Shown here in pieces: positions 10,711-22,477 of a DNA stretch of 64,000 nt. The stretch's first letter is position 1. Each line of letters begins with the position of its first letter. A program made the translations under genes and the position numbers. The notes beneath the pieces are model-generated. The model saw only the letters and a list, made by a program, of their open reading frames with translations. It was not told where the DNA came from and made no database searches. The DNA is from Toxorhynchites rutilus septentrionalis (taxonomy: Eukaryota; Arthropoda; Insecta; Diptera; Culicidae): contig NC_073746.1 in the NCBI RefSeq assembly GCF_029784135.1, positions 64,296,763 to 64,360,762 on the forward strand. The letters run 5' to 3'.

Positions 10711-12215
10711 GGCTTTTTTTTATTTTATTTTTTTATTGATATTAGAGACCCGTTCCACTATATGTTATTTGGGTCTTTGAAGTCTAAATATTACAATTCA
10801 GTTAATTAACAATTCATTTTTTCGTATCATATTTCTGAATAAATTCCAATTTTCCTCAGAAACTCCATGATGCTTTTGATTCGATCCTCTCCATCTGCTA
10901 GAGCTTCTCGCATATTTGCTCGTAATCCCGTACTCCTACGTTCGTATTCTAAACCAGGACACTCAACTATAATATGCTTTACGGTCAATCGTCCACTACA
11001 CCACCGACAATTCGGAGCATCTGTCCTGTCGAGCAAGTACTGATGTGTAAGTAGCGTGTGACCTATACGCAATCGAGTAAGCATCACATTTTCTTTTCTT
11101 GTCTCTGCTGTCACTGTAAAGGGTAAAACCGTATTTTTAACTTCTCTCAGCTTGTTCTCCCTCACATCATCCCATTCTGCCTGCCATCTCCAGGTGATTC
11201 GTCTCTTTATATGGGTTTTAACTTCCCGAATATCAACCGCAATGGATCTGTCGACTGTATGGTTCAGTGACGCTTTCGCCTCTTGGTCAGCAAGCTCGTT
11301 GCCTGGTATACCAATATGACTCGGTATCCAGCAAAACGTGACATCTTTCCCATTATCGAAACATGTATTGTAAAGTGTTTCCATGCAGTCTCTTCATTTC
11401 GTCCTTATTCTGTAGCTTCCGAGCGAAGTTATTACACTGAGCGAATCTGTGCAAATAAGGTACTTTCCATGAAATCTTCTGAGTCAATTGCTGTACGTTC
11501 TGCTTCTTTCCTTGCCTTATTTTTTGCTGTATATATAGCAGTTCGCTGATCAAGTATTGTTCTAAGACTGGGAATACCGACTTCCGCTTGAATGCTGATG
11601 ATAAGACTGGTGTAAAATGCTCCATTAATTGCCCTCAATCCGGCATTGTGTATCGTTTCCAACCTTGCCAAATTTTCATCGCGCACTGCTGAGATTAACG
11701 AAGCTGCATAAAGCATTTTTTCTAGAACTGTAGCCTTATATATTTTTAACAATGTTGCTCTAACGCCGCCCCACGATTTATTGGCTACACAGCGAATTAA
11801 GTGTAGCTTTTGGTGACACGATGCTCGAATTTGCTCGATATGTTTTTTAAATTGAGGCTGCTGATCGAGAGTGATCCCTAAACATTTATTCACCTTTCGT
11901 ATGGGGATTGGAGTATCATCCATTTTCAATGTACGTGTCGAAACAATTCTCCTAGCTCTCGGATGTTTGAAGATCATCGTTGCACATTTTTCAGCAGAAA
12001 TTTGGAAACCCGTTCGTTCCTTCCAGCTGCTGATCACGTTCAGCGCTCTTTGCAGCCTAGTTTCAGTATCCTCTTGAGTTTCACCTTTCACCCGATATCA
12101 ATACCACATCGTCTGCGTAACTGAGACAGATCACATCGTTGATCAGATCTTCAGTTAAAGTATTAATAGCCACTAAAAATAGGGTAACACTAAGAACAGA
12201 TCCCAATTCGATTTT
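10711..12215 (-). pseudogene. 5'-truncated I/Loa-type LINE: RT C-terminus and RNase H remnant
   Basis: Read on the minus strand, the copy starts near 12215 within the reverse transcriptase and contains the catalytic box SYADDVVLISG at about 12100-12135. A frameshift follows, then a 219-residue open stretch (11432-12091) with the thumb region. The first part of RNase H is missing at about 11385-11430. The frame resumes at 10827-11384 with WIPSHIGIPGNELADQEAKA, the C-terminal RNase H motif with its catalytic Asp, and the CRWCSGRLTVKHIIVECP zinc-knuckle segment. The 3' end is an A-rich tail (T-run at 10711-10733 on the plus strand). Dead copy: truncated, frameshifted and internally deleted. Confidence 0.85.
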
Positions 12216-13030
12216 TGATTCATCCCCTTAAAGTCTGAAAACACCTTTCTCACATGAAAAAAAAATCTCTCAGGAGGTGATAGACGATCATATTTTATGA
12301 AAAAAATCCTCCTACGCATATGTTCGAATTTCAACAATAACAGAGTTACAGAAGTTTTTTATTTGTTTCGGACTCTGTTACTTCATACTGGCTCTATATT
12401 AAAAAGTACGCTACGGAAGGCGATTCTGATGCTTTCATTTGAAAGATGAGAAAATTACGTACAGGATATAGTAGTGGAACAACTAAATTAGTGAATTTTA
12501 ATAACATTTTGGAAGTGAAACACCTAAAAGTTAATAATTTTTAATATGTTATTATTAATTTTATCCTAAAAATTTATATTAAACTAGATTGTTTCTATCA
12601 ATTGAAATATTGTATTTTAATAGGAAAAAAATGGGTTTGTTGCTCCTACTTTCGCTTTTGAGCCCAATCGAATTGTTCCTTTTCATTTTTGATGGGATGC
12701 TCACGTTCATTAGCTAGACTAGCCCTTGAAGCCATGCGTTTAATTGTTCCTTCTAAGGCATCGCAGGATCCTTTGCCATGTATTGTTACAAAAAATGCCA
12801 TTCAACATCATCATCATCGTCATCATCATTACAACATTTTTTGTTATATTGATCCACTTTGCAATAATATATACACTGCAACATCCAAAACGATTCAAGC
12901 GTCAAAGGTTACATTCTCAGCATTTTTTTTTTCTCGAATACTTAAAAAAGATGATAATATTTATTATAATGAATACTTTTTTACACCACCTTATACTAAA
13001 ACATTAAACATTCGAAAAGGACCAAAAGTT
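12216..13030. other. Unassigned AT-rich repeat-like DNA
   Basis: No gene is recognised. The words CATTTGAAAGATGAGAAAAT near 12437 recur near 57800, so part of this region belongs to a dispersed repeat. Simple CAT repeats occur at 12805-12830. Confidence 0.4.
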
Positions 13031-13790
13031 AAGAAATTCTCAATAAATTTTATTTTCAAATCACTGTATCTCCGAAACGGTAGCATTGAACAAAAAATTT
13101 TCTGAGTTATATTTTGTTCGAAAATTTTCAAGCAGCTTGACTTTTCTCAAAAGTAAGGCTAGAATCCAAAAATGGCAAACCGATTATGCAACGTGTCCTT
13201 TTTGGTCATAAAAAATACACCTACAAAATTTGAACCAAATAAAAAAATACAAAAATTAAATTTATGAAAAAAATCGTCATCGAAATTCACAGTAAATTTT
13301 ATTTTCATATCACTGTATCTCCGAAACGGTAGCATTGAACAAAAATTTTTCTGAGCTATATTTTTTTCGAAAAATTTTAAACGATTTGGCCCTTCTCAAA
13401 AGTAAGGCAAGAATCCAAACCAAACCAATTATGCAATGTGTCCTTTTTGGTTATAAAGAATACACCTACAAAATTTGAACCAAATAAAAAAATATAAAAA
13501 TAAAATTTATAAAAAAAATCGTCATCGAAATTCACAGTAAATTTTATTTTCATATCACTGTATCTCCGAAACGGTAGCATTGAACAAAAATTTTTCTGAG
13601 TTATATTTTTTTTTCGAAAATTTTCATGCAATTTGGCCCTTCTCAAAAGTATAGCTAGAATAAAAAAAAATGGTAAACCGATTATGCAAAGTGTCCTGTT
13701 TGGTCATAAACAATACACCTACAAAATTTGAACCAAATAAGAAAATACAAAAATTAAATTTATGAAAAAAATCTTCATTAACGGTGTCAC
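13030..13790 (+). repeat. Tandem repeat, three units of about 245-249 bp
   Basis: The word CACTGTATCTCCGAAACGG occurs at 13062, 13311 and 13556. Each is followed by GTAGCATTGAACAAAAA and, about 130 bp later, CACCTACAAAATTTGAACC. The units differ by scattered substitutions and small indels. A short satellite-like array without coding capacity. Confidence 0.9.
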
Positions 13791-14317
13791 AGCCCTATAA
13801 TGAAATGCTTCAAGCAAACCTTTTTTTTTTCTTCCATCAAATTCAGTATGTTGCGCATGATATGATTTCTAATAGCAACAAGTTTCGACATGCAACTAGA
13901 AGCACAAAACAGCCACGCGCAAGCGAAAATGCAAACTGCCCCAGCGTACAGCAGAAAAACATAAGGCAATCGAACTGTAAACGGCGTAGATTAGAGTTGT
14001 TTTCTCGGGGCTATAGCTACTGAACAAAAAACGTTTTTTTTTTTTGTTAAATTGTGTAGCGAACATGATTTTTGAAAGCTTCTGGTGAAGTTTTGTGCGA
14101 TTTGTATCATGCGATTTTTTTGTTAGGAACCGCAGAAAAAAAGGTTTGCCTGGACATTGTGTTTGATTGCACTCTATGCTTAGGGTGGCCGTCTTACTTC
14201 GTCGTGCCCTATTCAACTGCCAATGCTGATGAAATTCTAAAATGTGTTCTAAATTCAACAAACCTTAGTTCACAGTTGAATGTACTCATTCAACATTATG
14301 TGATTCATCTCAACTGA
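13791..14317. other. Unassigned region upstream of the tRNA-Asp-like locus
   Basis: No gene is recognised. Two oppositely oriented stretches, AAGCAAACCTTTTTTTTTC near 13812 and GAAAAAAAGGTTTGCC near 14136, give a weak inverted-repeat impression. This may be a decayed element. Confidence 0.3.
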
Positions 14318-14389
14318 TCTTCGATAGTATAGTGGTCAGTATCCCCGCCTGTCACGCGGGAGACCGGGGTTCAATTCCCCGTCGGGAGG
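14318..14389 (+). tRNA. tRNA-Asp(GTC)-like gene, acceptor stem impaired
   Basis: The 72-nt locus has an A box (TAGTATAGTGGTCAGTA), an intact anticodon stem CCCGC/GCGGG with anticodon GTC, an intact T arm (CGGGG/CCCCG around TTCAATT) and T4 downstream. It is very close to metazoan nuclear tRNA-Asp. The acceptor stem, however, pairs TCTTCGA with TCGGGAG. This leaves a C-A mismatch at position 2 and T-G wobbles at positions 1, 3 and 4. It could be a functional variant, a pseudogene or a tRNA-derived retroposed copy. Confidence 0.75.
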
Positions 14390-15365
14390 CAAATTTGTTT
14401 TACGCCACAATTTTGTAATTTTTTTTATTAGTGCATTAGCTGACCCGGCTAACTTCATCCCGCCCAAAATTTGTGTTTTGTTATCAATACCTTCAAACAT
14501 CCTCGTTTTCTTCCTATGAGCATGTTCATAGGTCCAATCGTAGAAATGTTCATTGATTGATCTTCTAAGCGACCCCGTTGAATTTACCTTTTACTATGAA
14601 ATTCCTAGTATTTTTAACAAAACTCATCATTTTAATATCAGATTATTTTCAGACACAATTCTCGTTCAAGATTTTTCAACCACTTGCAAATAACATGTTT
14701 CTCCGTTGTATGGAATAAATCTTTTATACAGAAAATATGATAGAATAAAGACATCCCTAAATCGTTAAATTCCTTCCTCGAGTTCTGCTCTTATCAACAC
14801 CTCCGGCGATCCTTTTTTTATAGGATATAGGAGTACGTTTCATCACTTTAAAATCCATTGCCAGTTTCGAACAAAGACGAACTTCGCTAGCGCAAATATC
14901 AAACGGACTAACAGCCCCCGTAAAAATATTTATTGCACCCTAAAACCTCCGCATGCCATATTTAGTTTCATATGCTTAATTAATTCTCGAGTAATGCAGA
15001 AATGTGTGTTATGTATGTATGGCAGCTACCCCTTAGAGAGGGGGGTAGAGTGCCCAACCACCATAGAAACATTTATTGCACCCTAAAACGTCGATATGTC
15101 TGATTTGGCTTCATTTGCTTGATTAATTCTCGAGAAGTGCAGCAATTTGTGTTTCATTTGTATGGCAGCCCCCCATTAGAGAGGGGGGAGGGGTCTCAAA
15201 CTGTCACGAAATCCTTCTCCGGCCCCAAATACTCCTACATACCAATTTTCATGTCGATCGGCTCAGTAGTTTCGGAGTCTATAAGAATCAGACAGACAGA
15301 CATCACTCCATTTTTATATATTTATCTCGTAAATCCACCAGGAAATAACTGACCAATAATTGTAA
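14390..15365 (+). repeat. Dispersed-repeat DNA: hairpin-arm relative and a ~140-bp direct repeat with a CAGACAGACAGACA tail
   Basis: 14680-14760 resembles one arm of the fold-back at 30161-30377 (shared CACTTGCAAATAACATG and GGAATA words). A block starting TTATTGCACCCTAAAAC at about 14930 is repeated at 15070, each followed by ATTAATTCTCGAG and a GAGAGGGGGG tract. The second ends with TCGATCGGCTCAGTAGTTTC and CAGACAGACAGACA. This tail style is common at invertebrate LINE or other repeat 3' ends. No reading frame survives. Confidence 0.5.
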
Positions 15366-16158
15366 GTACATGAGCCGCCGCATGTGTCGTCAATTTCGAC
15401 CAATCGACCAATCAGAAGTGGGTATTTCCGTTAGGATAGGGGAGATTTTTCAATTGTTCGATAGTTAGTTTCATGACTTACATTATTTTTTTTTTATCCC
15501 ATTTATTTGTTTAGGGCTCATTAGCATTTTAGCTGTAACAGAGCCGAATTTTAATCGTGTACATGTCACATGGTTATCATATATCTATAATTAGCACATT
15601 ACACAGTTGCCATTCGCCAGTATTCCTTCTATACCATTACATATGGTACATTCACACAGTAGTCATTTAGGCGTAAGAGTTATTCTTTCTGTTCTTCCAT
15701 TATCCAGTTGGACCACCGGACAGCGGAGACAGTTGATTGATCATTGTTGAGTTATTTATAGAACAGTAGCCCGATGTGTCTGGCAGAGCAGAGCAGTTGT
15801 ATGGATGAATCGATCTTATTTCGACCGTGGATCGATCTCCATCGCTGATGATGGTTGCGTGGACGTAGCTATTCTGTAACAACACAAAGATGGTCAATGA
15901 GGGCCCTGAGTTATGAACTCACGATCGATCGCTTACTAAGCGAACGCGCAACCAATGTGGCTACGGAGACCCCCTACATTATTTTATTCAATGTTAAAAA
16001 TTGTACCGAAGTCGATTGACGTAAAAATCTTATCAATCCATCACGAAATAACTGAGCAATAAGTGTTTGAAATTGGACAACTTTCTCAATGTGGACGATT
16101 TTCGATTTTCAATTTGTACCCCAATATTTTCCCGAAAGACGTAATCCTACGTCAAAAA
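15366..16158. mobile_element. Family F fragment (outer part) interrupted by a SINE
   Basis: 15366-15489 and 15975-16158 together match the outer portion of the longer family F copies (17770-18067 and 23290-26015). Shared words are CAGAAGTGGGTATTTCCG, CAATTGTTCGATAGTTAGTT and the terminal GACGTAATCCTACGTCA. The SINE at 15490-15974 splits it. Confidence 0.75.
15490..15974 (-). mobile_element. tRNA-headed SINE of 485 bp with 11-bp TSD
   Basis: The direct repeat TACATTATTTT lies at 15479-15489 and 15975-15985. On the minus strand the element starts GGGGTCTCCGTAGCCACATT, with a tRNA-like head (GGTTGCGCGTTCGCTTAGTA, then a B-box-like GTGAGTTCATAAC) and an A-rich tail. The uninterrupted target is visible in family F at about 17875 and 25830. 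The last 60 bp before the A tail contain GGCTC, an approximately 21-nt loop and GAGCC. The same kind of hairpin ends the LINE at 23402-25822. The 65-codon open frame inside is not a gene. Confidence 0.85.
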
Positions 16159-16804
16159 ATATTTCTGAATTGAGCGTTCCAGTAGTTCATTCGAAAGTTG
16201 TGAACGGTGCATCGTAGTAGCTGGAAATAAACACAACGTTTAGGCAATCCGAACAGGAACGAATATTTCAATACCTTAAGAAGGTACCAAAGCAAAATAT
16301 CATAAACATCTTTTCACAATATTATTCCAATAAGAAAATAAGCACATTAAATACCAAAATAGCACAGCTCAAGTATTACTTTGGTATTGAGCTATTTCGA
16401 TCGAAATCGAATATTAGAACTGCAAGGATATTTCTCCAAGTTCGATGCGGTTGAAAACAGAGACTTAACGTCTCACAGATTGAAAAAGTACACATTCGAA
16501 TGGAACTCGAGAGTTGAAACAAAGTTCAAACAAACAAATCACCAACCCAGGACGAACCTCCTAACCCCGAAATCATGCAAAACTCTAATTTGATTTGGTT
16601 GGTATATATTTTTTTGGCTCTTCTGTGCGTGCATTAGTAGCGCGATTCCATTCGATCTGCGGTCGGTCACGTCTGCCAAAGTAATTTTCAAACCAGCAGC
16701 CAAATTAGCTTTCGGATAGCGTATTTCATTTTTTGATGGCGCTGTTTTTCCCGTGCCGAACATTCGCTTGACCAAACAGGGAGTGGAGAGTGAGCTGAAA
16801 AAAA
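16159..16804. other. Unassigned spacer between two family F copies
   Basis: No gene is recognised; the reading frames at 16381-16593 and on the opposite strand are short and unremarkable. Confidence 0.4.
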
Positions 16805-18067
16805 AAGTCACAGGAGGGTTGTGTCCGAGACACGACCGCATAGTTGACGTAGGATTTCGTTAGGCTCTCTGCTGATTTTGGATATGATAATGATTCGGTG
16901 GCCCTGAAAAGGGCCCTTTTTTTGGTTGTTGGGTATTGTTTGTTCACTCCACCAGTGTTTACCGAATGATGATGACAGAAGGATGGTAAACAGTCGTTGA
17001 ATGGTGCGTATCAGATGAAAGATACCGAAGTGGAACGAGATATGATGAAAACCGCCCTCTGTGGTCCCAAACGAGATGCATCCTGTGTTATGTATGGATG
17101 AAATAAAGAGGAAAAAAAACTCCATAGTTATCCAGATAATTACCAATACCGAACACAATTATCAATTTTTCTCATCAGTAAAAACATGTTACTTTAATAT
17201 AGAGAAAACTTATTTGAAATGGGAAGGTAATTTTCTTTTATAATTTTTACTTTCTGAGTGTTTATTCAACCCAATGCGAATTTTAATTGTACTAACAACA
17301 CCTAATACTATATGTAGAGCATATGGGAAATCACATTTTTTTAATATTTCTTAACTTTACCAATCTTTTTCGCCTATAAACTTTCCTTTCCGCCTATAAA
17401 CGACCCGTTCTCGAGCTGGAACACACCTTGATTTTTATTTATGAAAATTGAAATAAATCATTTTATATTTCAAGTCATTTTTAACACAACTGCTACCATA
17501 TACAATTTTACACTTACACTTGTGCTAAATTTTTCACAATACACGATCGGGCATTGATATGGAATTTCAAGAAGCAACCAACTTTAAAGTTCCAAATTTT
17601 AATTTTAATTATCCCCCTATTTCATGTATTTACAATGTCGATTTCCTCCAGGCAACTTGGTTTTAATGTCTCTGTTAGAGAACACATTTCAGTAGGAACA
17701 AAGGTTCCCCCTACTTTTACGTATTTGCAATGCCGATTTCCCCCTGGCAGCTTGGTTTTGATGTCTCTGTTAGGGACCCGCCGCATGAGTCGTCGATTCG
17801 ACCAATCAGAAGTGGGTATTTCCGTTAGGATAGGGGTTGAGATTTTTCAATTGTTCGATAGTTAGTTACATGATATATATTATTTTATTCAAGGTGAAAA
17901 ATTGTTATAGAGTGCTGAATTGTTATAGAGTGAAAAATCTCATCAATCCATGAAGAAATGACTGAGCAACAATCGTTTGAAATTGGACATTTTTCACGAT
18001 GCGATCGATTTTCGTTTTTCAATTTGTACCCCCATATGTTCCCGAAAGACGTAATCCTACGTCAAAA
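16805..18067 (+). mobile_element. Family F, near-complete collinear copy
   Basis: It runs from GTCACAGGAGGGTTGTGTCC (about 16807) through TTGACGTAGGATT at 16848 to the outer end GACGTAATCCTACGTCA at about 18047-18063. It is collinear with 22478-26015 once the LINE there is removed. The matches include CCACCAGTGTTTA, GTAAAAACATGTTACTTTAA, ACAATACACGATCGG, GGCAGCTTGGTTTTGATGTC and CAGAAGTGGGTATTTCCG. No transposase-like frame is visible. Confidence 0.8.
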
Positions 18068-19146
18068 CATCCCAATGTTGATTGTAAAGTTTCACGATTT
18101 GCCACTGACCCGAATCGTTGCTTAATCTCGACCATTATTAGGGTAAAGCAATGGTTGCCACAGAATGGTGAAACTTTTTTGTCATTCCCATAATTACTCG
18201 AGTAATTGAATATTTATCGATTCGATTTGCTTAATTTGCAAACAAACGTAACGGAATTTTCTAATTCCTGAAATATCGAATTAAGGAAAAACTCCGACAA
18301 TACTATCTTGCATCAAGGATGGTTTCATCGTCATGATTCGATACATAAACGTTTGGATGAAATGATCAACGAACTCACTTCCAACTTAATTGTTTCCATA
18401 AAAACCCAGCTCCAACCACATATAGTATTCTTTTTATGGGGACAATGCGGAACGTGCTCTACTCATTGGACAATCGCTGTAACACAAAGCTCTGGACCCT
18501 GGCTCGGGTTTAGGATAAATGAGAATGATGCAGTAGAATTGATGCGCACTGTCTCATTTCGTTGAATTTTCGTTCTAAAATGCTACTGATTGACTGCAGT
18601 TTCTGCTTATCCACAATCTTTCTCTTCGATTGAAATAGTTTTGACGTTATCCGACTGACTGTGAAAGCAGTTAAATCTCCATCGGTCATCAGTCTTTAGA
18701 CTCTGATTGGCGGGAAGAACGTGATGCTGATATTTCACAGGATTTGGAATTGAGAGGATTTAATCAGAAACTGGATTGAACAATCGTAGAAAACGAAAGT
18801 TGTTTGTGATAAAGGGTTTTTCGATTTCGATTATTCTTTTATATTTGGACAAGTGGTTTTGAATTAGAATTTGACGTTTGAATTGAACTATAAACGTTGT
18901 TGGAAGTATATGAATGTTTTCTTCCAGTGTTCGTTGAATAAAAGTAATTTACAGCTTAGGAAAGTGCAGCGTCTACAATCGATTCGAAGAACCACAGGCG
19001 AAGTATATTTTCAGTATGACAATGCTTATCCTCATGTTGGAAAGATGAAAAATGTAAATGTAAATGTTGAAGAGAAATTTTTTTCAAGAATGAATAATGT
19101 AAACTATTTATGAAAATGATCATAATGAAAATCTTATCAATCAACG
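18068..19146. other. Unassigned region upstream of tRNA-Pro
   Basis: No gene recognised. Open frames at 18308-18565 and 18871-19113 have no recognisable domain. Confidence 0.4.
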
Positions 19147-19218
19147 GGCTCGTTGGTCTAGGGGTATGATTTTCGCTTAGGGTGCGAGAGGTCCCGGGTT
19201 CAAATCCCGGACGAGCCC
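19147..19218 (+). tRNA. tRNA-Pro(AGG)
   Basis: A 72-nt cloverleaf with a perfect 7-bp acceptor stem (GGCTCGT/ACGAGCC), discriminator C, A box TGGTCTAGGGGTATGA, anticodon loop CTTAGGGT with anticodon AGG, and B box GGGTTCAAATCCC. An oligo-T run follows at about 19229 as a pol III terminator. It matches the conserved animal nuclear tRNA-Pro pattern and looks functional. It stands alone between decayed repeats. Confidence 0.95.
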
Positions 19219-19560
19219 ATTTGCATGATTTTTTTTTGTCAGAATCCATTGGTGATTTTTTTTAAATCTTTTTAAAAGTGAATCGTGTGGTTTACTCTTG
19301 TACGAACAGAACCCAACTAATTGTTGATATTTCAGTATACAAAGTGCGCAATAATTTTTCCCAATTTCCTCAAGTATAATACATGTCGGTGAAAACAAAA
19401 ACTCCCCTTACTTTCATGTATTTGCAGTGTCGATTTCCCCCAGGCAGCTTGGTTTTGTCCTTAAAATTAAATCGGATTTATATATCTTAGATATCTGTCA
19501 ACGAGCGCTGGCTGTGATATCAACACTCGCGATTTCTGTCTAACATTCGTTATATATATA
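19219..19560. other. Short spacer with a family F scrap
   Basis: 19400-19457 (TTTCATGTATTTGCAGTGTC and GGCAGCTTGGTTTTG) matches an internal part of family F. The remainder is unassigned and ends in TATATATATA, the mariner's target. Confidence 0.5.
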
Positions 19561-20769
19561 TGAGGCTGTCAAAAACAGTCCTGCGGTATTTCCGCGAGGT
19601 GTCGTTGTAAGCGCGTAGCTCTAGTTGTATTCATTGTATCGAGTCATACTATAGCTTGTTGGAAAGGTATTTTTGCGCGCTATAATATAGTCCTTGACAG
19701 TGTTTTGTTTGGTTAAGTCGTTCGTGAGTTATAGTGTCGCAAATATGGAGCAAAATAAAGAGAAAATCCGACATATTTTACAGTACTACTATGACAAAGG
19801 CAAAAATGCATCTCAAGCTGCCAATAAAATTTGTGCAGTTTATGGACCCGATACAGTTTCCATTTCCACCGCACAACGATGGTTTCAACGTTTTCGTTCT
19901 GGTGTAGAGGTCGTCGAAGATGCGCCACGCTCCGGAAGGCCTGTCGTCGAAAATTGCGACAAAATCGCTGAATTAGCCGAGAAAGACCGGCATAGTAGCA
20001 GCCGCATCGGCCAAGAGCTGGGGATAAGTCATCAAACCGTTATTAACCATTTGAAGAAGCTTGGATTCACAAAGAAGCTCGATGTATGGGTGCCACACAC
20101 GTTGACGCAAAAAAAACATCTTTGACCGTATCGACGCATGTGAATCGCTGCAGAATCGCAACAAAATCGACCCGTTTCTGAAGCGGATGGTGACTGGCGA
20201 TAAAAAGTGGGTCACTTACGACAACGTGAAGCGCAAACGGTCGTGGTCAAAGCCCGCTGAAGCGGCTCAGACGGTGGCCAAGCTCTCATTAACGGCCAGG
20301 AAGGTTCTGCTGTGTGTTTGGTGGGATTGTCAAGGAATAATCTATTATGAGCTGCTTCCCTATGGCCAAACGCTCAATTCGGACCTGTACTGCCAACAAC
20401 TGGACCGCTTGAAGGTAGCACTCATGAAGAAGAGGCCATCTTTGATAAACAGAGGCCGCATTGTCTTCCATCAGGACAACGCCAGGCCACACACTTTTTG
20501 GTGACGCGCCAGAAGCTCCGGGAGCTCGGATGGGAGGTTCTTTTGCATCCGCCGTATAGTCCGGACCTTGCACCAAGTGACTACCACCTGTTTTTGTCCA
20601 TGGCGAACGAGCTAGGTAGTCAGAAATTAGCCACAAAAGAGGCCTGTGAAAATTGGCTATCCGAGTTTTTTGCCAATGAGGAAGCGAGCTTCTATAACGG
20701 GGGTATTATGAAGTTGGCATCAAATGAAAATTAAAAAAAAAATACCGCAGGACTTTTTTGACAGCCTAA
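19561..20769 (+). mobile_element. mellifera-type mariner, copy 1
   Basis: TA target sites lie at 19559-19560 and 20770-20771. The inverted termini are TGAGGCTGTC...GTCCTGCGGTATT on the left and AATACCGCAGGACTTTTTTG then ACAGCCTAA on the right. About 75 bp near the 3' end, present in the 43 kb copy, is deleted at the shared word AAATGAAAATT. Confidence 0.93.
19745..20734 (+). pseudogene. mariner transposase (DD34D), frameshifted
   Basis: The frame opens at ATG 19745 (MEQNKEKIRHILQYYYDKGK). It carries the two helix-turn-helix regions, including the GRPVVEN linker region, and WVPHTLTQ. The reading frame breaks in an A-run at about 20109: 8 A here against the 7 needed, so one base too many. It then continues with the catalytic segments VTGDEKWV, FHQDNARPH and SPDLAPSDYH; the last two Asp are 34 residues apart. 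A second frameshift of one missing base falls at about 20494, just after NARPH. The conserved C-terminal WEQ segment is lost with the 75-bp deletion, and the arginine-serine stretch at about 20000 lacks three bases relative to copy 2. Closest in character to the mellifera subfamily. Not functional as it stands. Confidence 0.92.
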
Positions 20770-20771
20770 TA

Positions 20772-22215
20772 TTTACATCAATCGATCAGAGCACTCCATA
20801 ACAATTCATCACAATGAATAAAATAATATATTATATGAAACTAACTATCAAACAATCGAAAATCCCCAATCGGAAATACCTCGTTCTGATTGGTCGGAAT
20901 TGAAGGGGAACGGCATTGCAAATACATCAAAGTAGAGGGAATTTTTGTTCCCACCGAAATGTGTTCCCCAACAGAGACATCAAAACCAAGCTGCCTGGGG
21001 TAAATCAGCATTGCAAATACATGAAAGTAAGGAGAGTTTTTGTTTTCACCGACATGTATTCCCTAACATAAACATCAAATTCAAGGTGTCTGGGGAAATC
21101 AGCATGTAAATACCCTCGTGGTCGATGGTTTGACAAGCGATGCGCACAAATAGATTGTGCTCATTGTAACTAGTGTGGGTATTGCTGGTTGCATACGCGC
21201 TGGCGAACAAGTTGGGAGCGATGAATGAGTGCGGACCAAAGCAATTGGTTTTTATTTATTCTCGTTCCAATAAGAATATTTCGATGAATTGGTTGAAGAA
21301 TGACTGATCATGCATTGTAATACTTTTAGCACAAGTGTAAGAGCCCCCGCATACTACAGACTTTCTGTCAATCAACAGTTTGGTCGGGTCGGCCTTCTGG
21401 TGCAAAAACCGACCCAATTGAATCGACGTAATGTGCGCACATGCATACCTCTCCGTACTGATTAAGAAGCCGACCAAACTATCGGCCCACAAATCAGTCT
21501 GCAGTCTGCGGGGGCTCTAAGTGTATGATTGTATATGGTAGCGGTTGTGTTAAAATGACTTGAAATATGAAACGATTTTTATTTCACCCAAGGAAAGTTT
21601 ATGCGACTAGAAAAATTGGAAAAGTGAAGAAATATTCGGAGCTGTTAGTCCAATTGAAATTCACATCGTGTTCTGTTGGGTCTAAAGCGTAAATGGAATG
21701 GGTCTAATAAACACACAGAAAATAAAAATTATAAATGAAAATTACCTTTTCCATTTCGAATATGTTTTCTCTATAATAGTGTAACATGTTTTTTATGGTG
21801 AGAATAATTAATAATTGTGTTCGATAATGGTAGTTGTGTTATGTTACATAGGTGATTTTTTTCTAACGCACCATTTCATTCATACAGAATACAGCAGCCA
21901 TCTCGTCCAGGGCCACAGAAGGTGGCTTTATCATATCTCATTCCACTTCAGAATCTTCTATCGTGAAACGCACCATACAACTACCAATCACCATCCTTCT
22001 GTCATCATTGCTCGGTTATAAACACTTGTGGAGTAAGCAAACAATCCCAACAACCAAACAAAACGGCCCTTCTCAGGGCCACCAAATCATTATCAAAGAG
22101 TTTAACGATGTAATTCTTCAAACATATCCAAAATAAGCATGCAAGAGATAGCTTAATGGAACCCTACGTCAACTATGCGGTCGTGTCTCGGACACAACCT
22201 TCCTGTGACTTTTTT
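20772..22215 (-). mobile_element. Family F, inverted (left) arm
   Basis: Reads as the reverse complement of 22478-26015 without the LINE. Paired words are CACTCCATAACAATT/AATTGTTATGGAGTG, AAACCAAGCTGCCTG/CAGGCAGCTTGGTTT, and the end TCGTGTCTCGGACACAAC. Divergence is noticeable, so the arms are not a very recent duplication. The outer end abuts the mariner. Confidence 0.75.
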
Positions 22216-22477
22216 TTATCTTCTATGTTATAACATCCAAGTTGTCCAATCACCGGAGCCGGATAATATGTCCAATCAATAACCAGAAAACGTGTCCCCA
22301 AGCACCACACCTTATCGAGCAGATAATCTTCTATCGGAGATTTTATGGACATAAAACAATTAATACGAGAGATACGGTGAAGTGTGTTTACATTTGGGCT
22401 TTGTGCTTTTTGCCCTGGAATGCTGATCTCGTGAAGGAGTAAATATCTATGAACATTCGTGTGCAGATATGTCAAAA
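22216..22477. other. Spacer between inverted family F arms
   Basis: 262 bp of sequence not found in the arms. It could be original target DNA caught between two oppositely oriented elements, or the loop of a single fold-back element. No gene. Confidence 0.6.

Noticed and set aside
13030..13790. CRISPR-like regularly spaced repeats
   Set aside because: Units are 245 bp and fully homologous without unique spacers; the genome is eukaryotic.
15900..15974. Possible tRNA on the minus strand
   Set aside because: Part of a 485-bp retroposed element with target duplications and an A tail.
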